Positions 23,601 through 35,600 of a stretch of DNA of 64,000 nucleotides are shown piece after piece. Each line of letters opens with the position of its first letter. Positions within the stretch are counted from its first letter, which is position 1. A program made the translations under genes and the position numbers. The notes below the pieces were generated by a model. That model searched no databases and was not told where the DNA came from. It saw only the letters and a program-made list of their open reading frames with translations. Source of the DNA: Nereocystis luetkeana (Eukaryota; Sar; Phaeophyceae; Laminariales; Laminariaceae); the NCBI GenBank assembly GCA_031213475.1, contig JARUPZ010000010.1, forward strand, positions 11,579,917 to 11,643,916, in the 5' to 3' direction.

Positions 23601-26600
23601 ACATGCACCCCTTCGGGACTTCCGAGGGAAAAAACGACCACATGACCGAGGTGTCAAACGTTTAGAGTATACCAGGGTATCATAAATCTTCCCGGTAGGA
23701 CTTCATGTCGTTTTCGGCACCGCTCAAAAGCAAACTCAAGGGTCTGACCTCTCGCGTGGAGTCTTCGACGTCTCTCTCTCTCTCCACCTCGCTCTCGTCG
23801 AAGGTCACCATCAGCCGCTTCGTGTGAAGGGCAGACAGCTCACGTACTGCGCCGGAGGGAGTTGGAGAGGGCGGGTGCGGGGCGGGAGGAAGGGAGGAAG
23901 GAAGAAAGGGAGGGGGCGAGGGAGGGGGGAGGAAGGGAGGAAGAAAGGGAGGGAGGGACGTCCAGAAGCGGTGGCACGCCATAGCAGGCAGCGGTGATCA
24001 ACGGCAACATATCAGTTTCTGCGAACAAAACCAAGCGAGCCAACGGTACGCAAAAATCGGTCCCACCTTGACAGTACCGCCGTTTCAACCCAACCGCAAA
24101 CCACTCCACCCGTGAGCCCTCAGGTAGAGAGCCGTTACCATCCGACAGAAAAGCAAGAAAAGAAATCGCCTCAAAAGGCTGCGTGGGTTTTCATTATGAC
24201 GGCAAAAGGGGATCAGCTGCTGCAGCAGCAGCGAGTCAAGCCATGCGCCAAAACATAAAACAAGAGAAAAAAATGACAAAATAATCAGAAAAAAACAGAT
24301 TAGGGTCGGACGCAGACATGGAGCGCCTCAAGTGTCAAGTGACACGCTTCAGCTGTCCTTCGCGGACAGGCTTTAAGTTGGGGCTAGGGTTGGGGTTTAC
24401 AGTCAGGTATAGTTAAACCCTTGTCACTTGAAGCTGGGCCAAGTCATATACTGCATGGCTTGATCGGGAGCCGAACCGAGCGGAGTCGAACGGAATGGAT
24501 TCGAATCGGATGAAATCGAGCCGAACGGAATCGATTCTAACCGGAATCAAACCGTATCGAACCAAACCGAACTGATCGAACTGCACCGAATCGAGCCAGA
24601 CCGAACTGATTCAACCGAATCGAACCGAGCCGAACCGAACCGATTCGAACCGAGCCAAACCGAACAGATTCAACCGAACCGAACCGAACCGAACCGAACC
24701 GAACCGAACCGAACCGAAGGGTACAGTAAACTCACGTTTGAGCTGTATGAGACGGACATCTTCTTCGACGGCGTCCACCTTATCAACCCACAATGGTGGC
24801 AGCTGCTGCCTCGTCACTGCCCAGTTCGTGCTTGCCCCCGCATCCTGCGCCCGAGAAGATACAATACAAACAGACAAAAACGCCGCGCAAGGTGGAATGA
24901 GGCCAGTCACAAGCTATAAATTCATGTTCACCACTGCAAAACGCGATATCACCCCAGGGCAGTCACCAACCTCGATCCATTCAACGAGCAGTACGTAGTA
25001 AAAGGTGCTCGTAGAGTTATATAACTGGTATAATGTTTTAGGAATACACTACACCACTCTGTCCGTAAATATGAAGAACTTTTGTATCGAATACGAGTAC
25101 CGAAATGCTCCCTATATTTCGAGACAGAGTGGTATACCGTCTGCTCCGTGCCACGGTATCTACGGGTAGCAGCATTTTTTTTTCTGAGGTACATCTCCCC
25201 CCTTTTACCTTAGGCCCTTTTGGACACCCAAATTGCGATCAAAAAGAAAAAAAACTGAGCAATGCGTTTTTTTGGGCAACCGTGAAGGGGCACATCAGTG
25301 AGCAAGCACCCAACAGCACGTACGGGTAAGTAAGCTGGTTGAAACTCGGGCACCATATTGTAGAATACCATCCGCCAATCACGAGGTGGCCGATGCCGTA
25401 ACAGTCAGTTTTTTTTTATCGTCACTCCCCCTCCCCCTCGATTCCCAAGAGCTCTATACTCCATCCACCCAGCAACCGTCCTTGAGGACTACAGCAGTAG
25501 TGTAAGCTCATGCACGAGCATGATATTAGCTCGTGTATAAGCACTTTATTGCCTCATGTATTAGCATGATATTCTTCGCGGGGGACCATGGGAAGTAGGA
25601 CCAGATATTGCGAGTAAAAATAGGTAAAAATATACCGGTAGGTTTTCCATGTATACCATAGGTGCTATTTACTATGGTCCCCCGTAATAGTGTAAGCATG
25701 ATGTACCAGTACACAATCATCAAAAGGGCTTGCATAGAAAAAAATGCAATACGTACGCAGCGGATGCACATATTTAACGTCTGGACAGCTCCGTCAGTGA
25801 GAAACGTTCGGGTTTATCCCTTGTAGGACCGCAGTCCCGTTTTCGAGACAAACTACTTGGAATTGGTGTGGGTTGCCCCCAAAAAGGGACTGCAGTTCGC
25901 CCTAGAAGCGTGAAAAACTACATACAACCCCTAATTGCAAACCCTACACGGCTCGTTTCGGGGATAACTAAATGACTTGGAAACAGAGTCGGACTGTATT
26001 TTTCAGCATACACAGCAGTGCAGTAACAAAAGGGTTAATTTTAGTACGCTACACTTCTGTGGGGAGGAGCGCGGCTTCCTCAGGGAAAATCTTGCTCTGC
26101 CAAAAAAAAAAACGCAGGGCGTGTAGACCGTTCCGCTCTCGCGTCTATACCCACCCACCCACCCGACGTTCCTTCCGAAGGAGAGCCATACGGTGGGCCA
26201 CTGCTTCGCACGCCGAAGTGAACCGCGTCAGGCCATTTCTCAATACTTCTTAACAAGGAGCCTTGGGAAGCAGCCGTAGGCCGTTCGCTGTGGCGGGTCA
26301 AGCAGTGGTCCACCCCACGGCTCTTCGTCGAAGGGCACCTCGAGTGGGTACAGACGAGAGATTGGGACGGTCTACTCCCCGATCTTTTTTGGACGGAGAA
26401 ATATTTCCCCGCGGAAGCTCCACCTGTCCCACCCACGGCCAGTCCCGTCGTCGACGCCAAATGTGAGCACGGACTTAGGTTCGACTTGAGGACTGCAACA
26501 GTTTGTTATTTGTATCCGTACGTAGCGGTGGATACGCGCCGGGGCTTTGGGATCCAGACTCGACGACGAGTCGGAAGGACGATACGTGAGTGAGCAGATG

Positions 26601-29600
26601 CAGGACGCATCGTGTCACGCATCAGATTTGATGTCACGGCATCTTGCACGACAAGAGACCAGAATTTTGCGAACAGATCACTCGGTGATACCTGCATGAA
26701 AGATCTTTCACAAGGAGGTCCGGATACATGAAAGGTTGGCCCAAGACCTGTCACCTGCAACTGCACTACTGCTGCTACGTAAACGTGTATCATAATCTTA
26801 TCCCAAGAACTTTGCCCCCAGATCGGGAGTGCACTCCTCAAGGGGTCTACATGATCTAGGTGATCTATCTGATCTAGCTGATCTGTCAGGCGTGTGTAGG
26901 TAGCTTTTACTACTGCACCGTATCGAAATATATCAACAGTATTATGTGACTCTAATTCCAAATAATTTGTCCCCGAAACGGGAGTGCGGTCCTTAAGGGG
27001 TCTACATGATCTATCTGATCTATCTGATTTGTCAGACGTGTGTAGGTAGCTTTTACTACTGCACTGTATCGAAATATATCAACAGTAGTATGTGACTCTA
27101 ATTCCGAGTAATTTGTCCCCGAAACGGGAGTGCGGTCCATAAGGAACCTTTTAGCGTCAGCGCTAGTCTATGGTTACACTTGAAACATGAAAAACGACAC
27201 AGAAACAAGAAGGAAGTCCCTTGCCCAGCTGTGTGACATCCGAATCTTCTAAAAGTTTTCTCAGAACCAATATTTGCAAGCTTGGTGCGATGCATGTACT
27301 GTAGAACCTATACTAACAGTAAGATCAAGGGGTGCTCTTTACGGGGTGCGTACTGGTGTAGCGATGTATATACATAGGGTTTAGCCAAGCACTGCCGAAA
27401 AAAGAAAAAGAACGGGGGGGGGCAGGGGAAACTAACACCCGAGGCAGGCTGGTCCGAATGGTGAGGGGAATCGCGGGCAGAGGTTTCTCGATGGTGTCAC
27501 ATCATCACATGAGAGTGCCACCATCCCCTTTACTTTGCCAGTGTGTCAACCGGCGCCTTGAGCACAGCAGCCCACAGCCAAACACCATACACAAGGGGCA
27601 GAGGTAACAGCCGGGGAAGGGACTACGGAGACCGATGGGCGGCATAGGGGCACGCGATTCCTCAAATATTAGTAAACAAAAAACAAAATCACGAAAAAAA
27701 TGGTCATGTAGCTGCTACCCTCTTTCTTCGCCAGCGTGGCAGTCTACAGCCGAGGCAGTCTTCACACCGCTAAATTAGTCAAACAACACTCTGTCCGGAA
27801 AAGTAAGGACCTTTTGGTATTCACTTCAACACCCAAGCGTTCCTTACATTTCCGGACAGAGTGATACCTGGTACCGCAACAGACAACAGCAGGTGCCTCT
27901 TACGAAACAAAAAAACGAAAAACAAGAAAAAAAAAAAGAGCAGATTTACTTCGTGCGGTACTACTGGTGCTGTATAGACTACTGGTGTACCTGTTACCTG
28001 CTACCAGTATTTTTTAGGGTGGATAGCGTGGTTCTCGCTAGGAAGTCGAGATGGTGGGTGTTTGAAACTGTCGTAAACTGGCGCTATTGGTGGAAGGATG
28101 GCATAAAAACACTGACAAAACAACAACATAGAAGCTCTGCTGCTGACTGCGGTTTCTTTTTTCAACTACTGCTGTTACCAGGTACCAGGTACTTCTTAAT
28201 TCTCCCGCGGATTGGAACAAATTAAAGCTCCACCCTTTTAGGGCTGATCTCCCTTTTGGGGGACAAACCACACAAATCTCAAGTATTACGGGGGACCATA
28301 TTAAACAGGACCTACGGTAGACACAAAAATCCATATATTTTCGCAATTTTTACTGACAGTATTTGGTCCTATTTACTATGGTCCCCCGTAACAGCTTGCC
28401 CCCACAAAGGGACTGCTGTCCTGAAAGGGCTACGCTCACTACAATTCTTCCAGCTGCATGCTGCTTGTACTCAGGAATCGTTAGATCAATATGTTGGTCT
28501 GTCGTATTGGTTAAAAAAAAACAAGAACAAGAAACGGAGATGCTGCGGTGGGATGACGCGGGGACTCCGCTTCAGACCTCCGGCTTCATTCACCCAGCTC
28601 ACAAGTAAGGGCATGGCCAACGGTAGTAAGACATGACCCAAATCCAAACGGAACATGTCCTGTGCACTTCAGCAGTGCGTCTCGTAGATACATCCCCGTG
28701 CCGTCAGGAAATCACCATCCATGTCTACCTTTATGCCGCGTGCCTTTCGGGGGCCGGGGGGGCGGCTCTAGCGCATGCTCACGTCTAACAAGTGCTGCCA
28801 TTATTGTATACCTGATAATAAGTAGGAGCAGATCGTGTGCATGATCATTCCCTCAGTTTTTGTCTCTCAACCCGACAGGGTCTTAAAAGGAGATACTGTA
28901 ATACCGGGGGTATTTGCTCGGTAAATAGTGAACACCCTATATACCGAACCATACCGGAGTGTTCGGTACGCGCTCGATACCGGAACCCGACACTTCGGGG
29001 CCTTCGGGGCCTTCGGTATGCCCACCCAAATATACCCTGAGTACCAGTATCCTCCTGATCACAATACCGGGGATACTGGTATTTTTATACGGCCCGGCCT
29101 CCATACCGGTACCCGACACTTCGGTAAGTCCGGATATTTTCCAATATCGGTACCCGATACTTGGGTAGGTTCGGATATTTCCCAACATCGGTACCGTACA
29201 CTTGGGTAAATTCGGTACGCCCACCCAAATATACTCCGGGTACCGGTATACTCTTGACTACAATACCGGCCGTAGCGGTATTTGTTCGGTACTAGGCTCG
29301 ACTTCGGTAAGTTCGGTACTTTTTCGATACCGGTACCCGACACTTCGGTCAGTTCGGTACGCCCACCAAATATACCCCCGGTACTGGTACAGTATACCCT
29401 GTTGAACGTTCCCCAGCGACCTTTCTCGGCAATTTTCTCGGAAGGAAGCTATAACGAGGAGTTAATGTGTAGAATCAACCATTTCTGTCCGAAGCCGGGC
29501 CAAGCCATGAACACGTGAACGCTGTTGGTCGTTTCGGGCTGGGCTTTTGACACGATAGGAAAACGCGCAGCAGTGGCCATGTCAAGCAAGGCCCAATTAT

Positions 29601-32600
29601 TTGTTTGTTAGTGGTGGGTTCGACCGAGCCGCGTGATGCGTGTGGGTTGTCCTCATGATAAACCGTTGTTTCCGTGGTTGTTTCGATTACACTCACGAGA
29701 AAGATCAGCACACTCAGTGCCCGTCCTACTCCACCATCCTACGTACCAGGTACTGGTATGTACTACAGTAGTGCTGTAGAGGTAGGCAAGTGCTGCGGTC
29801 ACAGAGACTACCTGTTGTGTGGGACTCCCATACTGACACGGGTCAGTCGGGGTTTGGACGCAGTGCGTATGGCGTCAAAAGTTGAGCATTGGATGCCAAA
29901 ATGCATCTGTTATGTTGGGACTGCCATGCTGACGCGGATCAATGGGGGTTTCGACGTTGTGCGTATGGCGTCAAAAGTTAAACACTAAATTCCAACATGC
30001 TTTATAAATGGCGGAGGTCGAGATCGGGCCCCTGAAAACAAATCCGTTACATAGTGGGGGACAACGCTTTGACCCCAGGACTGAGCGCCCCCTACACTAA
30101 AAACTACTATTAATACTGTACATCAACCCCTTTATGACTGCAGTCCCGTTTTGAGGGGAAACCGTTCAAATTTCATGTAGTTTGTCCCCAAAACGGGACT
30201 GCAGTCCTAAAAGGGTGAATGCCAAAAGCGGCCTTAACGCGCCCAAAGCGACCGGTCTCCTCGCAAAATACCTGGTGCAGTACGAGTATATATTTTTTTT
30301 ATTTTAGGACACTCTTCTTTGAACCATGTAACGTGATAACCTCTGCTGTTAATACTATTATTAGTGGCAGAATTTCAGGGTTGATGCTGTTCAAACTGAG
30401 AGGTCTTGCAGTATGTCCGGGTTATGTGTACTGCTGTTGTATAGACGTACTGCTGTGGATACGACCTGCATCATACGTCGAGTATTTGGTATTTTGGGAT
30501 TCCATAAAGCAGTACTGTGGTTATGGCCGATGTCGCAGTGTTTCGGGATTCTGTCTGTACGTCGAGTATTTTGTATTTCGGGGTTCGATACAGCAGTACT
30601 GAGGTTTTGACGAAACTCGCAGTGTTTCGGGATTCTGTCTGTACAGCAGTACTACGGATACTGCCAGTATAGACTGGCAGTACTTTTTCGGCTGTTACTA
30701 CGTATAATAGTAGTACTGCCCATACTGCGAGTACTGTACCCTTGATACTCCCAGTATACTCGCAGTACGAACTACACTGCTGTACGGCTATGTTACATTG
30801 CAGCATTGCTATGCATAGTGCCGCGGTATAGCCGAACTCGCACTGTTTCGGGATTATGTCGGTACAGCAGGAATACGGATACTGGAGGTACTGGCCGTAT
30901 ATACCGTCAGTATTACTTTTTCGGCTGTTACTTTAAATAATAGTACCGCCCATACTGCGAGTACTGTACTCTCGATACTCCCAGTATACTCGCAGTATGG
31001 GAGGCACTGCTGTACAGCTACTGCAGTACTGCTAGCTGTGTATAGTGTATAGTTGGAGCATCTGCGCAACAAGGAACTTGTTCCTTGGCAAACACAGCTG
31101 CTTGAAATTTGCAGGGCTTTTCGCGGGTCATGACCCGACCCGCGGGTCGGGTCACTTGATGTTCAAAATGTCACGGGTCGGGTCGGGTCGGGTCGGGTCA
31201 GGAAGTGTTCAAAATCTCACGGGTCGGGTCGGGTCGGGTCAAGAATTTTTTAAAGCTCGCGGGTCGGGTCAGGTCGGGTCAAGAGTTTTTCAAATCTCAC
31301 CGGTCGGGTCGGGTCGGGTCAAGAGGTGATGAAAAGCTTACGGGTCGGGTCAGGTCATGACCCGCGAGAAGCGGGTCACTGGCGGGTCAGGCCAGCAAGA
31401 CCCGCGAGTTGTTTTTCGCTGACCCGCGGGTCGGACCCGCGCATTCGGCTCGCGGACCCGACACTTGAATAACTTCCCGCTCTCTTACCCCAAGACTTAT
31501 CTCGTACCAATACTCCATAACACCCCTTTGGTATCATATTCAGACATTAAAACACCGCCAAATTCATAAACGCATGCCCGCATCCATTCATACCCACTAC
31601 AGCCAGGTCATATATCGCTTCGGGGCACTAAAATGAACATTAAATTGTTTTTGAAGTGCCCACCCACGGGCCAGATCCGCGGGTCGAACCTTCGGGTCAA
31701 GATAAATGGTCTCGCGGGTCAAGGTGACCCGACCCGCATGAATCCCGTGTCTCACGGGTCAGTCGGAAAGTGGCGGGTCGGGTCGAGTCGGGTCAGGAGG
31801 TTTCGAAATCTCGCGGGTCGGTTCGGGTCGGGTCAAAACATTTTCAAATCTCATGGGTCGGGTCGGGTCGGGTCAAGAGGCTTTCAAAATCTCGCGGGTC
31901 GGGTCGGGTCAAGTCAACATACCTAAAACTTTTCGCGGGTCGGGTCGGGTCAGCTGACCCGATCCGACCCGACCCGTGAGGTTTGACCAGACCCGCGAAA
32001 AGCCCTGGAAATATGCGACGGACGTATGTACGCATACGGAGTACCAGGTATGCATTTTGTTGAAAATATGAAATGCTACGGCTCGAACCGATCCGCCAGC
32101 TGCCGTAAACCCTGCAAGAGGAGAACGTTTGTCCGCCTGTCGCCATAATACTGCAGCTGCTGTACGAGCACTAAATTATGTACTCGTAGCATGGTCAGGG
32201 AGGGGTGACCTTGGCCAGAGGACCGACGCACTCCCTCAGGCGCAGATCAACCACGACTCGGAAAGCCCGACAGAGACCTCGCAACTCTTGAGCAACGAGG
32301 TGAAGAGACAGCACTCCTCCATCCCTCGACAGACGTCACCATTTTTCCCGCTGCTCATTTTTTTCCTTGACAGCCGCTAAGCTGTTTCCTATGCGGTTCG
32401 ATTTCGAGCTAGAGATTTGTATTTTTCGATAAAAAAAAAGAATGACCCTGCATACGTACGCAGTCCAAATATGCAAAATCCAACCGGAATTGTTTCGATT
32501 TGAGAATCCGATGACCCAAGTCGGGTCATCAGATTTTCAAATAAAAAAATGGCATGCTCTCTAAATTCAAGATGTTATCCATGACACCAAACAGCAGCAG

Positions 32601-35600
32601 AACGATCGATGAGTTGGAAGGTGACACAGCTGTATATCGACGTTGCTTCGCGCCCGACGCTCGGGCGGCGAGACCCTCCGTGGCCAGACTACAGTCGCCT
32701 GGCGCGGGCTCGGGCCTAGAGACCAAGAGAAGCGCACTCGGCAAGTACCTCTCCGTGGATACGTACGAGTACTTGTACGTAGAATGCACTGATGTACAGC
32801 AGCAGCAGCAGTCAGTCACAACATGGAACCCAAAATACCAAGACAGGAGGCTCTAGCGCACTCGTGACGTCTCTTCGCCGCCAGACCAGAGGTGGTCAGC
32901 ATTGGCTCGGACGCTTGGGTCCTACGCGCAGTGCAGCGCACCCAGCGCGCCTCTTCGCGGCGCCAAACCACAAAAACAGCAGTTGGTCTCGGCGTTTGCC
33001 CAGATCTCTACACACACAATAAATCTGATTTTTCCGCATAGGAAGGCTGTTTCGATTTGCCAACTTCACATCTGAAAATGCGATGGGGCCAAAATCTGAA
33101 GCTCAAAAATTGAACCGCATAGGAAACGGCCTAAGACCTATGCCAATGGAAACGCGAAGTTGAAAAGTTTTTTTTCAAATATATCGCTTTAAAAAAACAG
33201 CCGAAAATTTTCTCGTACCGCCGCTGTGGGAAAAAAAAAGAAAAATGTTTGATTTCTTCTTGTTTTTTCCCCAACGGCTGCAGGCGGCGCAATTTGCGTT
33301 TTTCTGGTCGCGAATTGTCAACACGGTGATCGAAACCAGCTCGTGCGACGATCGACGCTCGATCTCCACATAGACTCAGCCCACGGCCAACCCACTCGGT
33401 ATCTGGCAAGCCCAACGAATATAGATGACGGCCTCGAAGATATCAGGTGGATCCATGGTCTAGGGGGTGAGAGCTTGCCGGCGGCGTCTTACGGTATCCT
33501 CCCAAACCTGAAAAAAAGTCTATTTTTTGGCATTCGAGACGGATGGAGAAGTTTTGTCTTCTGTTTTGTGCAAACCAGCGGCCAATTGTTTTTTTATCAC
33601 ACGCCTTGTCAGCTCCCGCCACATGACACCGGCCATGGTGTGAAGACGATGACCCTAGGGTGGGTCGGAGCCCCTAACGAGCGCACTCCGTTCAGAATTC
33701 ATGACGCAATCGTTGGTTTTGTTGATCGATGTCTGTCGAGGACTCGGAATCTCGCCGCTTCGAACCAAAGATCGGCCTGAGTTTTTCTCAAGCCGATGTT
33801 GGCCCAACATCGGCCCCAGATTTGCTTATTTGGGGCTTTTCCAAAAGTTAGGAACTTTTTTTTTTTTTTCACGTGGCCCATAGGAAGCGTGTTCTGTTTT
33901 TTTTTAGCGGGTATCTTTGAAATTCAAACTTTTTATTGCAACTTCGCTGTACCATTGGCATAGGTCTAAGGTCATCAGATTTTTAAATCGAAAAATAGCA
34001 TGCTCTCTAAATTCAAGATGTTATCCACGACAGCAAACAGCAGCAGAACGATCGACGAGTTGGATGGTGACACAGCTGTATAGCGACGTTGCTTCGCGCC
34101 CGACGCTCGGGCGGCGCGTCCCTCCGTGGCCAGACTACAGTCGGCTGGCGCGGGCTCGGGCCGAGAAACCAGGAGAAGCGCATTTGGCACGCACCTCTCC
34201 GTGGATACGTACGAGTACTCGCAGACTACACTGCTGCTGTACAGCAGCAGCAGCAGGCAGTCACAAAATGGAACACAAAATACCAAAACAGGCTGGCTCT
34301 AGCGCACTCGCCACGTCTCTTCGCCGCCAGACCAGAGGCAGCCAGCCTTGGCTCGGACGCTTGGGTCCTACGCTCGCGGCGCCAAACCACCAAAACAACA
34401 GTTGGTCTCGGCGTTTGCTCAAATCTCTACACACACAATAAATCTGATTCTTCCGCATAGGAAGGCTGTTTCGATTTGCCAAGTTCACATCTGAAAATGT
34501 GATCGGGTCAAAATCTGAAGCTCAGCAATCGAACCGCATAGGAAACGGCCTAAAGTGCGACGGACCATTATGTAAATATGGTACCATATTTCAGGTAGGG
34601 GTGACCTTGGGGCAGAGGCCCGGACGCACTCTCTCAGGGCAGCCCCACCACGACTCGGAAGAATGCCCGATCGGGACCAACAGCAGTACCTCACACCTGG
34701 TATCACTCTTGTGAGCGAATATGTGAGCAGACAACCCTTGTTGAACTGCAGTCCCGTTTTGGGGACAAACCACTCAGATTCTACATTACCAGGTAAGTGT
34801 TTCGTCCCCAAAACGGGGCTTATTTTTATTTTTATTTATTTATTTTTTTTGCTCATCCCATTCATTATCTTCGCACATCGTCTTCTCTCTCTCCTTCCCA
34901 CTCGTAACTCAGATCCGGGGTCACATAGCAGGCTCTTCTACCCCCTTCCCGCTACGGTACGTGCCTTCATTTTTATCGCGAGAAGATTTCAGCATTTTCT
35001 TCCCTCGTCGACTCGCATCGAATTGTGCCTACCCACGCTGCAAGGCGCTCTCAACAATTGAATCCTTTTGATTTTTATTTTTGCAAATAAAGTCAAATGT
35101 CCGACCCACCGGGGGCTCGAACCCAGGACATCAAACACAAGTAGAATTCGAGGTTAACCACTTGAACCACCCGGTCGACAGGACTGCGGTCTTAAACGGC
35201 AAGTTATCACGCAGCTTCATTTTCTCTTGACAGCTACCTGGTACTAAAACTGCTACCTGCTACGAAGTACCAGGTATTCATATACCAGTACCAAGGTACG
35301 AAGTACCAGGTAACTGTACCAGGTGTGATATACCGTAGGGTATACCTGGTTGGTACTGCTGTATACCCTGGTATGGCGTATCAGGTTTTAGGTTGGTGCA
35401 TTCGGCCCTACACCCTTGACGGATGCACGTTTTCATTTACTGTAACTCTTCTAGGACTGAAGTCCCCTTTTGGGGACAGACCAGTCTAATTCCAAGTAGC
35501 TTATCCCCAATGCGGGACTGCGGTCCTAAAAGGGTAATGGGGCATATCTCCCGACACGTTCTTTGTTTTTGAGTATGTACAGGTACGAGGTACGAGTGCC

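Noticed and set aside
23178-23657. Cys/Leu/Ala-Pro repeat proteins on the minus strand and a Lys/Gln/Ala repeat frame on the plus strand
   Set aside because: Frames read through the (GCAGGCAA)n array. Only the 28 codons at 23229-23312 belong to a real exon.
32200-32330. Plus-strand open segment with Ser/Thr-rich peptide (QAQINHDSESPTETSQLL)
   Set aside because: A related sequence occurs at 34599-34690, so it is a dispersed repeat. No phase-compatible exon of the neighbouring genes joins it.
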